From NCBI GenBank assembly GCA_963803295.1, contig CAWDMC010000004.1, positions 299,208 to 363,207 on the forward strand: a stretch of 64,000 nucleotides of DNA, given 5' to 3'. How positions within the stretch are numbered: the stretch's first letter is position 1; each line of letters starts with the position of its first letter. Under the pieces are notes generated by a model. It searched no databases, was not told the origin of the DNA, and saw only the letters and a list, made by a program, of their open reading frames with translations. Made by a program: the position numbers and the translations under genes. Positions 27,251 to 35,444 of the stretch are shown here, one piece after another. This DNA comes from CAWDMC01 sp963803295 (GTDB taxonomy: Bacteria; Acidobacteriota; Terriglobia; UBA7540).

Positions 27251-27414
27251 TCGTCACGCCCAGGATTGTTCTGTGACCAGGCATGGGCCTACCGTTCCAA
27301 ATCGTTTGCCGCACTCGGCTTTAATCGGCGGTATTATTCTGCTACTAAGGCGCCATCATGAAAGGCAACGGCGCTAGCCGGGCACACATTTCACTGTTCC
27401 AGATTCGAGGTTCT

Positions 27415-28596
27415 ATGGGAAAGATCACACGAAATCAGTTCCTGGGATCGGCCTTAGGAGCGCTGGCTTTGCCGTTAGGGAAACCAGCGAGCGCATTCGC
27501 CGCTGTGCCTTCCCCGCAGGCAGGCTGGCCCTCGGGTGGACTGGGCAGCCTGCCGTTTCTGACCGAGTCTGAAACGCGATCGGTTTGTCCAGAAAACCCT
27601 AGTGGGGAAAAGGGAAAAGGAGGAATGGCAGTGCCCAATCCTTCTGATCCTGACCTTCCTTTTTCAAAGGCGGCCTCCGATCTCGGACAAGGCTGGAAAG
27701 TCAGGCCGTTTGTGAAACCCAAGGCTGGCGAGACTGTCACGATCATGGATGTGGACGGTCCTGGAGTTATCGAGCACATCTGGATGGCTACGGAAACAGA
27801 CTGGGGTGGTAACGGTCGCGCGTGTGTGCTGCGGTTTTATTGGGATGGAGAATCAACTCCTTCTATCGAAGTACCTATGACCGACTTCTTCGCTGTCGGA
27901 CACGAGATCTTCGCTCGTGTCAACTCTCTGGCTGTCGTTGTCAATCCAACTTCCGCCCTGAATTGCTATTGGCCGATGCCTTTCCACAAACACGCCCGAG
28001 TTACCTTCACGAACGAAGCGGAGAAAGATCTGAGTCTAATGACCTATCAGATCACCTACGAGGTCACTGAGACTCCTGCCAACACGGGCTATTTTCACGC
28101 GCAGTGGAGGCGTAATGTTACGGATCGATCCGCTCCGATGCACACGATTCTGGAAGGAGTTAAAGGCCGTGGTCGTTACGTCGGCACTTTTCTGGCCTGG
28201 ACTCAACTCTCCGATGGGTGGTTTGGTGAAGGCGAGATGAAGTTCTTCATTGATGGCGATACCAAGTTTCCGACAATCAACGGAACCGGAACCGAGGATT
28301 ATTTTGGCGCGAGCTACGGTTTCCCGGAGATCTATAGCAGCCCTTATTCAGGCTGTACGTTGAAGCATGCAAACGAAAGTGGCCCGACCAAGTGGAGCCT
28401 TTACCGTTGGCACATTATGGATCCGATCGCCTTTAGCCGGGATCTGCGCGTGGCCATCCAGGCGCTGGGCTGGTGGCCGAACCGGAAGTATCAGCCGCTC
28501 GCCGACGATGTGGCTTCTGTCGGGTACTGGTATCAGACGGAGCCGCACGCCCCGCTTCCCAAGTTTCCTCCTCTTTCAGAGAGGTGGCCTAGGTAG
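27415..28596 (+). CDS. GH172/DUF2961 family secreted glycosidase-like protein
   Basis: 393 residues from the ATG at 27415 (GAGGT upstream), beginning with a Tat-like or standard export signal (MGKITRNQFLGSALGALALP). The core is DUF2961: VDGPGVIEHIWMATETDW, VPMTDFFAVGH, the conserved NGTGTEDYFGASYGFPE that carries a catalytic Glu, and SLYRWHIMDPIAF. GH172 enzymes act on fructofuranosides or D-arabinofuranosides and assemble as trimers in known cases. The C-terminus is slightly shorter than usual. The next gene to the right is an integration remnant whose tail abuts the stop. Confidence 0.87.
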   Translation: MGKITRNQFLGSALGALALPLGKPASAFAAVPSPQAGWPSGGLGSLPFLTESETRSVCPENPSGEKGKGGMAVPNPSDPDLPFSKAASDLGQGWKVRPFVKPKAGETVTIMDVDGPGVIEHIWMATETDWGGNGRACVLRFYWDGESTPSIEVPMTDFFAVGHEIFARVNSLAVVVNPTSALNCYWPMPFHKHARVTFTNEAEKDLSLMTYQITYEVTETPANTGYFHAQWRRNVTDRSAPMHTILEGVKGRGRYVGTFLAWTQLSDGWFGEGEMKFFIDGDTKFPTINGTGTEDYFGASYGFPEIYSSPYSGCTLKHANESGPTKWSLYRWHIMDPIAFSRDLRVAIQALGWWPNRKYQPLADDVASVGYWYQTEPHAPLPKFPPLSERWPR

Positions 28597-28599
28597 GGC

Positions 28600-29040
28600 A
28601 ATGCCCTATCAGCAAATGATGACAGCCATTTGGCTTGAACGTTTCCGAGCGCATCGTCTCCCGCTATCTCCGGCACCGCTCTATCAATCTGCTCCTGGGA
28701 GACCTTCTGGTCCCCACGGAGATCGATTCGCGCAGCGAAATCCAGCAAGAAAAATGCGGCATGCCGAAGGGTGGAACGGGAAACTCCGTTCTCCGCAAGT
28801 TGAGCCAAATAACGGGCGCGCTCGTCCGCCAGCGGCTCTTGCCGATGGCGCCTGAGGGTGCGGGGGGCTCTGAAGATGCGTTCAAACATAGTCGAACCTC
28901 CTGTGGAAGTGAAAGGCTCGACCAGAATGGGAAGGATCAGCCCCGGGATCCCAGCAAATTATGTGCGGAGATCTCCGGCTGCAGGCCCTGTCTGAAGGAC
29001 TCCGTGGACTTACACCACATAACATAAATTGCTTGACAGG
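28600..29040 (-). mobile_element. Truncated recombinase-carrying element remnant
   Basis: The minus-strand ORF starting at 28889 has a textbook ribosome site (AGGAGGTTCGACT-ATG) and the SAM-like N-terminal domain of tyrosine recombinases (RARYLAQLAENGVSRSTLRH). Homology stops after about EQIDRA (near 28660); the catalytic domain is gone and the frame runs into the GH172 gene. The outer end at 29026-29040, AAATTGCTTGACAGG, is identical over 15 bases to the inverse of the left end of the insertion sequence at 21943. Confidence 0.65.
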
Positions 29041-29259
29041 CAGGGACACGCGGGCTCCCGGCTGCAGCCGCGCCTAGGTTTGCAGTTCGCGTGCCGCAGC
29101 AAGCCTGGCTCAGCAGGGTTGATTGCACACAAGCGTGGAATAATCAATTTTATCGCAGCGCGACACCTGGATCAGCTGGCCTTTTCTTACCCACCATCCG
29201 CCCAAAGAAATCTTCATCAATAGAATGTATCTGGGGAGCAAGGGAGCCAGGCACTGGAA
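29041..29259. other. Intergenic region without recognised gene
   Basis: About 220 bases between the element end and the stop of the minus-strand hydrolase gene. Nothing recognised. Confidence 0.4.
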
Positions 29260-30477
29260 CTAACATTCTGACGCGAACCAGCGCCTGATCTGTTCATACA
29301 CTGCGGGATGACTGAGCAGGTCCCAGTGGTTCATGCCATAACCAACCCACTGCCGGGACTTGGCAAACGATAAGCTCAGTCTCGGATCCTTATGGCGGCC
29401 CAAGGCGCTGTTGAGAGGCACCAGGCCGTCTCCGGGAAACTCGTGACCGCGATTGTCGAGCTTCTTCCGCGCAGTTGCGCCAATTGCGTAACAGCGTACC
29501 CCTTTCGGTAGGGGTACTGGGTGCCGGAGGTCTCCCGAATGCTCGAAGCGATCGATCCCTTCCCAGTCTTCGTCGAGCAGATTGCCGTAACGCAGGTCGG
29601 TGATGCCGGCGCTGCGGATTTTGCTCAATCGAGCGAAAGGCGCACTGTAGGGGCTTAAGCCCAAGAAGATACTCATCCAGTGACCGCCACGCTCCAACGC
29701 CGAACCATGGTGCGGGCTGCCGAGGAAGACGAGCTTGCGCAGATGTTGGGGCCACCGATGGCCGGCTATCGTGCCGTAGTGATACGCACTTCGAGACACA
29801 AGTCCGCCCAAGCTGTGGGCGATGATCGTCAACTCGGGCCTCGGTGCTGGCCATTGCTCGACCAGGGCTTCGATCAGACCGGCAAATGTACGCCCGTTGG
29901 CGGAGACGTGCAAACCGCTGTTGTAGTGTAGATGGACCGGTGTACACCCCAGTTCACCGGCCAGTGCTGCCCCGTGGTTGTGCCCGTTCCGCGTCCACTG
30001 CAGATCATTCATGCACAGGCCGTGCACCAGTATGATTAGCTTGCTGCCTCGCCGGGGAATCGCGGTGGCCAGCGCCTGCCGTTCGAGAGTCAAGGGCTGG
30101 CCGTCCCGGCGCAGGCGCATGGAAATGGCGAGAGGGTTGCCAGTCGCCGCCAGGTAGTCACCCATTACGCCGTTCAGCGCAGCCAACACGGCTTCCCGTT
30201 CGGGGGACGAATGCCTCTCACCGAGCATGGGGATGAGCGGCGCGAGATTGGCATCAATCCTGCCACCCACCAACCTGTTCACCGCACGCACCGTCTCGTA
30301 AACCAGGCCCGCGGTGCCGCTCGTGGGACCTTGCGCGGGCGGGTCGAGAATCCCAGGAGCGCGAGCGATAGCGTGATGCATCGCCTCGACTAGGTCAGCC
30401 AGTCCCCCGGTGCCCTCAATAGCCAGCCGACTGAACCCGAGAAGATCGCAAGGATGAACATGGTTGGTACTGGTCAT
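29260..30477 (-). CDS. Alpha/beta-hydrolase (PGAP1/lipase-like)
   Basis: 405 residues from the ATG at 30477, preceded by GGAG at good spacing; a TTG at 30504 is an unlikely alternative. The fold is shown by KLIILVHGLCMNDLQW (oxyanion strand) and the nucleophile elbow TIIAHSLGGLVSRS, then KLVFLGSPHHGSALERGGHW. The C-terminal His is likely in GYGMNHWDLLSHP. No signal peptide is visible, so it is probably cytoplasmic or membrane-associated. Such enzymes hydrolyse esters of lipids or acyl groups; substrate unknown. Confidence 0.83.
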   Translation of the reverse strand: MTSTNHVHPCDLLGFSRLAIEGTGGLADLVEAMHHAIARAPGILDPPAQGPTSGTAGLVYETVRAVNRLVGGRIDANLAPLIPMLGERHSSPEREAVLAALNGVMGDYLAATGNPLAISMRLRRDGQPLTLERQALATAIPRRGSKLIILVHGLCMNDLQWTRNGHNHGAALAGELGCTPVHLHYNSGLHVSANGRTFAGLIEALVEQWPAPRPELTIIAHSLGGLVSRSAYHYGTIAGHRWPQHLRKLVFLGSPHHGSALERGGHWMSIFLGLSPYSAPFARLSKIRSAGITDLRYGNLLDEDWEGIDRFEHSGDLRHPVPLPKGVRCYAIGATARKKLDNRGHEFPGDGLVPLNSALGRHKDPRLSLSFAKSRQWVGYGMNHWDLLSHPAVYEQIRRWFASEC

Positions 30478-30720
30478 GGCAGCTCCGTGCTTCTGTTCCG
30501 CCAACCCTCAGGTTGCAGTTGGCCCATCGGGGTCAGACGGGGGTCGAAGGGGCTCCGATTGAAAACCGGCGGACCTTAACCAAGGCTGCGTTCGCTTGTT
30601 AGTCAGGTCTTATCGCAGCATCCCTTTCCTTGCCCTTACTGGCTTTGGGGTTACGGCCAAGTAATATGTTTTCGCCGTCACGTGGGAACTGGCCCCGGCC
30701 TAGAGATCTGCTGCGCGTGC

Positions 30721-31644
30721 TTAAGCAGCGAGGTGCGTTTTGACGGGGTGTTTCTTGTGCCGTGGCCGGCCACGGGGAATCTTCTGCGCCTCCTCCTTCG
30801 CCGAGGCCCTGACAGGCTTGACAGCCAAGTCGATCAGCGATTTCTGCGCCGTCGCGAAACTCCGAACGCTCTTTTCGGTCAGTTCACCCCAGGATGTGCG
30901 CGCCTCCTTCCCTCCGGCTTCGAGAAGCTCACCCGTCGCTTTGCCCGTGGACTCCATCTGCTCGATGGCCAGATGCAAGAGTTTCTTCTGGGCATCAATG
31001 TATTTCTCGACGCCTTCCTTCGCCAGATGCGTCAAGACCCTTAACCGGCCCTCGGCAGCCTTGCGGTCCTCCTTGCCAGCCTTGGTGGCGGCGGTCACCT
31101 CGTGGGCGGCCAAATCGAGGAACTTCTTTTCGGTCTCGACGAAGCTCTCGATCGCCCGTCGCGCCAGTTCGGCCAAGCTCGAGCCAGGCATCAGCCCTTT
31201 GCCTTTTCGATAAGATTCGGCAACCGTATGGGTCTGCTCGGCAGCCGTGTCTAGTAAGCGCTTCTGCATGCCGATCAACGTATCCACGCGCTGGCGTACC
31301 ACGTCGGCCATGGCACGGGCCACCGCGGGGAGGCGCAGCCCTTCCTTGACTCCATCCACCACCAGGGCGGTCTCGCCAGCAGCCAGGTCCAGCAAAATCT
31401 TCCCGGCAGCGGTGAAGTGTTCCACCCCCTTGTCGGCCAGTTTGGCGATTGCGGCGTCCGGGCGGAAACCGGTTTTGCTCAGGCGCTTCCGCACCGCTCC
31501 GAACACAAGTGCATTCTGTTGAACGGTGAGATCTAGGAGAGTCTTCTGGGCAGCCACGAAACTCTCGATTCCTTGACGAGTCCAACCCGCCAGATGGCTT
31601 ACCGGCGAGGAGGCTTGCGATGATTTTTTTGCTTTAGGGGTCAT
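30721..31644 (-). CDS. Phasin-like protein with six internal repeats
   Basis: 307 residues, strongly basic at both ends (N-terminal MTPKAKKSSQ, C-terminal RGRPRHKKHPVKTH). Six copies of a phasin-like helix recur about every 45-50 residues: IESFVAAQKTLLDLTVQQ, VEHFTAAGKILLDLAAGE, VDTLIGMQKRLLDTAAEQ, IESFVETEKKFLDLAAHE, VEKYIDAQKKLLHLAIEQ and VRSFATAQKSLIDLAVKP. Ordinary phasins have one such unit. A good ribosome site (AAAGGAG) precedes the ATG and a PhaR-like palindrome lies in the promoter. Role in polyhydroxyalkanoate granule coating or DNA attachment is inferred. Confidence 0.75.
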   Translation of the reverse strand: MTPKAKKSSQASSPVSHLAGWTRQGIESFVAAQKTLLDLTVQQNALVFGAVRKRLSKTGFRPDAAIAKLADKGVEHFTAAGKILLDLAAGETALVVDGVKEGLRLPAVARAMADVVRQRVDTLIGMQKRLLDTAAEQTHTVAESYRKGKGLMPGSSLAELARRAIESFVETEKKFLDLAAHEVTAATKAGKEDRKAAEGRLRVLTHLAKEGVEKYIDAQKKLLHLAIEQMESTGKATGELLEAGGKEARTSWGELTEKSVRSFATAQKSLIDLAVKPVRASAKEEAQKIPRGRPRHKKHPVKTHLAA

Positions 31645-31670
31645 AACTTTGTTTCTCCTTTCGCACTGCC

Positions 31671-31691
31671 TTATACTGCAGTGCAGTATAA
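31671..31691. promoter_or_regulatory. Candidate PhaR operator upstream of the phasin-like gene
   Basis: A perfect inverted repeat with 10-base arms TTATACTGCA and TGCAGTATAA around a single G. It contains CTGC-AGT-GCAG, matching the CTGC-N3-GCAG type of site described for the polyhydroxyalkanoate repressor PhaR in Paracoccus and Rhodobacter. It lies 27 bases upstream of the phasin-like start, as a repressor site would. Confidence 0.55.
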
Positions 31692-32157
31692 TTTCACTAT
31701 GGGACCACGCGCGAAGAATGTCAAGACCAAAAATCGGACTCCAAAATCGGATTTATTTTGGCCTTGCGCATTGTAGACTGAGCTAGGCTAGGAACGTGAA
31801 AGGGACGACCCACTACCTACCAACACCACAAGCCCGTCATGAACGGATGGACTGGGACCGGAAAAGGAAGCCAGAATGTGTCGTTCCGCTACTGCCACCA
31901 GAAATAAGCCTATCTTGGGTTGGGGCTCTAGAACCTACCACAGGTGTTTTGTGCCGGAAGGCCAGGTGTCGCGCCTCGTGCCGATGCCAAGCCTGCAAGT
32001 CCTCGGTCGCCGAATCCCAGTGGTTGGGGCGACTGGAGGGCTCATCGCTACAGCCTGGGTTGGTCAGCAGGAAAGACGACCGTGGGCTCGGCCGAAAGCA
32101 AACCGGTCTCCCACCGCTGAGTGGTTGGGCCAGACGCAGCCGGGCATATCCGGTTGC
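31692..32157. other. Intergenic stretch without recognised gene
   Basis: About 460 bases. Frames on either strand (up to 121 codons) have no family resemblance and no supported ribosome site. Nothing further recognised. Confidence 0.45.
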
Positions 32158-32450
32158 CTAGTTGGCTGGTCTGCCGTGATCTAGGCATAGTGCCACTAAA
32201 TCCGAGATATTTGCTTCGCCCACACACATGACCGTGTCTGCGCCGCCCCAGTTGATCTTCACTGTCCCATCAGCCTCCGCAACAGCGCCGCAGGTAAACA
32301 CCACGTTGTGGACATATCCCGTGATTTCCCAGGGATCTTCCGGCTGCAGAATCCACGAGTCGCTAACACCGATGACCTTCGCGGGGTTCAGCAGATCATG
32401 AAGGGCAACTCCCAGGCGGTACACCGACTTCGGTGGTAGGGTGCACCTCC
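32158..32450 (-). pseudogene. GH130-type glycoside phosphorylase, C-terminal relic
   Basis: The minus-strand frame reads VYRLGVALHDLLNPAKVIGV, then WEITGYVHNVVFTCGAVAEA, then WGGADTVMCVGEANISDLVA. This is the C-terminal part of GH130 mannoside phosphorylases (family pattern RLGVAL.DL..P.KV...S and PNVVFTCG followed by Y(Y/W)GAADT). Upstream of about 32450 the frame changes to unrelated sequence, so only the last 95 residues survive. The end of the relic faces the regulator gene promoter. Confidence 0.7.
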
Positions 32451-32519
32451 CGTTGACTGGCAGGGTGGCCAACCGGAAGGGTAAGCACAAATTCTCATTG
32501 GCCAAGGTGCTCTGGTACA

Positions 32520-33233
32520 ATGTTCGCCGTGCCGAACTCCACAAACAAACTGGGGCAAACATTGGCGAAGGTTCCCATCTTTTCCGGCCTTACGGAGATT
32601 GAGTTGGGTTTCCTGACTCAGCGCACGGTGCCCCGCCATTACTCGGCGGGAGAGATGGTTTTTGGCGAAGGTGAACCGTGTTCGGGACTTTACGTGATTG
32701 AGTCGGGCAACGTCCGCATCTTCAAGAGCTCCCCCAGTGGGCGCGAACAAGTTCTCAGTATTGATGGGCCAGGCGGCTCGATCGCTGAGTTGCCGGTCTT
32801 CGACGGGGGCAATTACCCGGCGTCGGCAACGGCAATCGACGACGCAACCTTGCTCTTTGTGAGCAAGCAGGATTTTCAGGCGCTCTGTCTCGCTCATCCC
32901 CAGGTCCCTCTTAAAGTTCTAAAGGTTGTCGGCGCGCGTCTGCGACGCCTGGTGGGAATTATCGAAGAACTGTCATTCACCACGGTACGCCACCGGCTTG
33001 CATCTTATCTCCTGCGCCTGGCCCAAACGTCGAGCAAGCGCTCAGCCGAGGGCGTCGAAGTCACATTACCCATTACCAACCAGGAATTGGCCGCGCAGAT
33101 TGGCACAGTCCGCGAACTGGTTTCCCGGAATCTCTCCCGCTTGCAAGCGGAGGGGACGCTAAGGATCGACGGGCGCAACATGCTAATCCGCAACTTGCAA
33201 GCTCTAGAAGACGAAAACGTCGCCAGCGGATGA
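32520..33233 (+). CDS. Crp/Fnr-family transcription regulator of the NO cluster
   Basis: 237 residues. An N-terminal cyclic-nucleotide-type beta-barrel (IFSGLTEIELGFLTQRTVPR, GEPCSGLYVIESGNVRIFKS) is followed by a long dimer helix and a C-terminal winged HTH (TNQELAAQIGTVRELVSRNL SRLQ). The recognition helix keeps the E-x-x-S-R set seen in FNR (here RELVSR). FNR-type N-terminal Fe-S cysteines are not obvious, so it is more like a Dnr/NnrR-type haem or NO sensor, or a redox sensor; not resolvable from sequence. The palindromes TGAC-N4-GTCA at 33272, 40589 and 40618 are plausible targets. Confidence 0.85.
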   Translation: MFAVPNSTNKLGQTLAKVPIFSGLTEIELGFLTQRTVPRHYSAGEMVFGEGEPCSGLYVIESGNVRIFKSSPSGREQVLSIDGPGGSIAELPVFDGGNYPASATAIDDATLLFVSKQDFQALCLAHPQVPLKVLKVVGARLRRLVGIIEELSFTTVRHRLASYLLRLAQTSSKRSAEGVEVTLPITNQELAAQIGTVRELVSRNLSRLQAEGTLRIDGRNMLIRNLQALEDENVASG

Positions 33234-33271
33234 TTTCCGTCCCATCTCAATACAGCTATTTCATAGCGCCG

Positions 33272-33283
33272 TGACAATAGTCA
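33272..33283. promoter_or_regulatory. TGAC-N4-GTCA palindrome upstream of ric
   Basis: The sequence TGACAATAGTCA is a perfect inverted repeat with a 4-base spacer, placed 84 bases before the ric start. Its size and symmetry fit a Crp/Fnr dimer site. The same half-sites and spacing occur twice in the divergent promoter region of the second NnrS operon (40589 and 40618). Confidence 0.55.
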
Positions 33284-33366
33284 TCGGCTTGCTTCCATCG
33301 CTTCCCTAATATCGATACATCAAGCGCGGCCATACGGGATTGACCCTGGCCCGCCAGGAGGGAACG

Positions 33367-34092
33367 ATGAGAGTGACGATGGAAAAAACGGTACGGGAAT
33401 TAGCCCTGGAACAACTGGGTGCCGCGAGAGTTTTTGAAGGATTGGGCATCGATTACTGCTGTGGCGGCAAACAGACTCTGGAGCAAGCCTGCCGCGCCGC
33501 GAGCGTGCCGGTCGATAAGGTGATCGACGCACTGGAAGCGGCGCAGCACTCTGGGAATGCACCTAACAGCCAAACCAATTGGCAAGCGCTTCCATTGGCT
33601 GACGTGATCATCCATATCAAGAATACGCACCATCAGTACACCCGTCAGGAGATTGCCCGTCTCGGGCCACTGTTCGACAAGGTTTGTGCGGTCCACGGGA
33701 AGAATCATCCTGAGCTATTGCAGCTTCGCGAAATCTTTCAAGGCTTGGCGCAAGAGCTGACCACCCACCTGATGAAAGAGGAAATGGTGCTGTTTCCCTA
33801 CATTGAAAGAATGGAGGAATCCATACTCCAGAGGGAGCCCATATTGCCGGCGCCCTTCGGTACCGTGCAGAATCCCGTGTCCATGATGGAGCATGAACAT
33901 GATTCCGCCGGCAACGCCCTGCGCGCCTTGCGGGCAACCAGCAAGGGCTATACGGCTCCACCGGATGGATGCGTGAGCTTTCAGACCCTCTACAGAACTT
34001 TGGCGGAATTAGAGGCCGATCTCCACCAGCACATCCACCTGGAAAACAATATTCTGTTCCCCCGGGCCATCGCGATGGAAAAGGAACACTGA
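33367..34092 (+). CDS. ric: Iron-sulfur cluster repair di-iron protein (Ric/ScdA/YtfE)
   Basis: 241 residues from the ATG at 33367, preceded by a perfect AGGAGG. N-terminal DUF542 domain with the adjacent Cys31-Cys32 in IDYCCGGKQTLEQAC, then a hemerythrin-like four-helix domain with iron ligands in HHQYTRQE, HGKNHPE, LTTHLMKEEMVLFP, MMEHEHDSAG and LHQHIHLENNILFP. Ric proteins repair Fe-S clusters and release iron after nitric-oxide or oxidative damage. It is 14 bases from the following NnrS gene, so they form an operon, probably under the palindrome at 33272. Confidence 0.93.
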   Translation: MRVTMEKTVRELALEQLGAARVFEGLGIDYCCGGKQTLEQACRAASVPVDKVIDALEAAQHSGNAPNSQTNWQALPLADVIIHIKNTHHQYTRQEIARLGPLFDKVCAVHGKNHPELLQLREIFQGLAQELTTHLMKEEMVLFPYIERMEESILQREPILPAPFGTVQNPVSMMEHEHDSAGNALRALRATSKGYTAPPDGCVSFQTLYRTLAELEADLHQHIHLENNILFPRAIAMEKEH

Positions 34093-34106
34093 CAGGAGCG
34101 AAATCT

Positions 34107-35435
34107 ATGACCGCAACCCTGACCCAATACGAGGAAGAGGCCCCAACCCCGCTGGCAACGGCGGGGGTTTTCAAAATTACTGCCGCGCGCGAGACCACCT
34201 TGGCGCGCATGTTGATGCTCTACATCAGCACCGGGCTATTCTTCATGCTGCTGCCGGGAACCTTCCTGGGGGTCTGGAACCTGGTGGCGATCAGCGGCAG
34301 CCGGGCGGCGAACTCGGTACTGCCGACGTGGATCCAAGCGCACGGTCATGCCCAGATTTTCGGTTGGATTGGAACATTTATCCTAGGTATCGGATTCTAC
34401 TCGCTTCCCAAGTTACGCCGCCCCCAGCCTTTTGCCATGTCGGTGACATGGATCAGCTGGGGACTTTGGACCTCCGGCGTTGCCGTGCGGTGGCTGACCA
34501 ACGTTTATGAGTGGCACTGGCGCGCGCTGTTGCCGGTGTCCGCGACGCTTGAACTCGCCGCCTTCGCGATCTTTCTTCACACCATTTCCGGCCACCGACC
34601 TGAGGACTCCGGCAAGGCAAAGTCGGAAGAGTGGATATTTGTCGTGATCGCCGGGTCAATCGGTTTGCTGCTTGCCCTGCTGGTCAATTTTGGTGCGACC
34701 ATCTTGCTCGCTTTCTCGGGTAGGTCACCAGAGCTGCCGGCCGGCTTCGACCAAAGCTTTCTGGTTCTTCAAACTTGGGGTTTCCTGGTGCCTTTCGTTT
34801 GGGGTTTCAGCGCCAAGTGGCTTCCCGTGTTCCTTGGATTGCGCCCGGTACGCGGGCGGAGGCTGCTGCTGGCCGTGGCGCTCAATTCTTTGGGCGTGCT
34901 GGCGGCGCTCCTGAGTCGACCGCGGACCGCCACTCTCTTTCTCTTTGCGGGCATCGTGCTGGCAGTTTTCGCTCTCGGGTTGTTTGAATCCCCAGAGCGT
35001 CCGGCGAAAGTGAGAGGCGCGCACAGCAGTTTCCCGAGCTTTGTGCGGATTGCCTACGTCTGGGCGTTGGTGGCAGCCGGGCTAGGAATCTGGGCTGCCG
35101 CGGTGATCTCGCCACAAGGGATCTGGGGGGCTTCCCGTCATGCGTTGACGGCGGGTTTCCTGGCGACCATGGTGTTTGCCATCGGCCAGCGGGTTCTTCC
35201 GGCTTTTGCCGGACGGAAACTGTTCAGCACGAAGCTCATGTTTGTGGCACTGCTGCTTTTGAGCGCAGGGTGCTTGCTGCGTGTCAGTGCCGAGATTCTG
35301 GCCTATCAGGGCTTCCTGCACTCCGCATGGTCATGGCTTCCCTTCTCGGCCGTTACGGAGATGGCCGCGGTAAGCGTGTTTGCAATAAATATATTTCTTA
35401 GCTTTGCACGGCGGACCCCTGCGGTAAGTGTATAA
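34107..35435 (+). CDS. NnrS-like multi-span membrane protein
   Basis: 442 residues from the ATG at 34107 (ribosome site CAGGAG); longer frames upstream lie inside ric. About twelve transmembrane helices are visible. The pattern IQAHGHAQIFGWIGTFILGIGFYSLP and later SRHALTAGFLATMVFAIGQRVLPAF contains histidines at helix starts as in the NnrS family, which binds haem and copper and mitigates nitrosative stress. It overlaps nothing and is followed directly by the norB relic. Confidence 0.82.
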   Translation: MTATLTQYEEEAPTPLATAGVFKITAARETTLARMLMLYISTGLFFMLLPGTFLGVWNLVAISGSRAANSVLPTWIQAHGHAQIFGWIGTFILGIGFYSLPKLRRPQPFAMSVTWISWGLWTSGVAVRWLTNVYEWHWRALLPVSATLELAAFAIFLHTISGHRPEDSGKAKSEEWIFVVIAGSIGLLLALLVNFGATILLAFSGRSPELPAGFDQSFLVLQTWGFLVPFVWGFSAKWLPVFLGLRPVRGRRLLLAVALNSLGVLAALLSRPRTATLFLFAGIVLAVFALGLFESPERPAKVRGAHSSFPSFVRIAYVWALVAAGLGIWAAAVISPQGIWGASRHALTAGFLATMVFAIGQRVLPAFAGRKLFSTKLMFVALLLLSAGCLLRVSAEILAYQGFLHSAWSWLPFSAVTEMAAVSVFAINIFLSFARRTPAVSV

Positions 35436-35444
35436 TGCACCGCG

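Noticed and set aside
31796..32161. 121-codon frame on the plus strand
   Set aside because: No recognisable domain, no ribosome site and rich in residues typical of non-coding frames; treated as intergenic.
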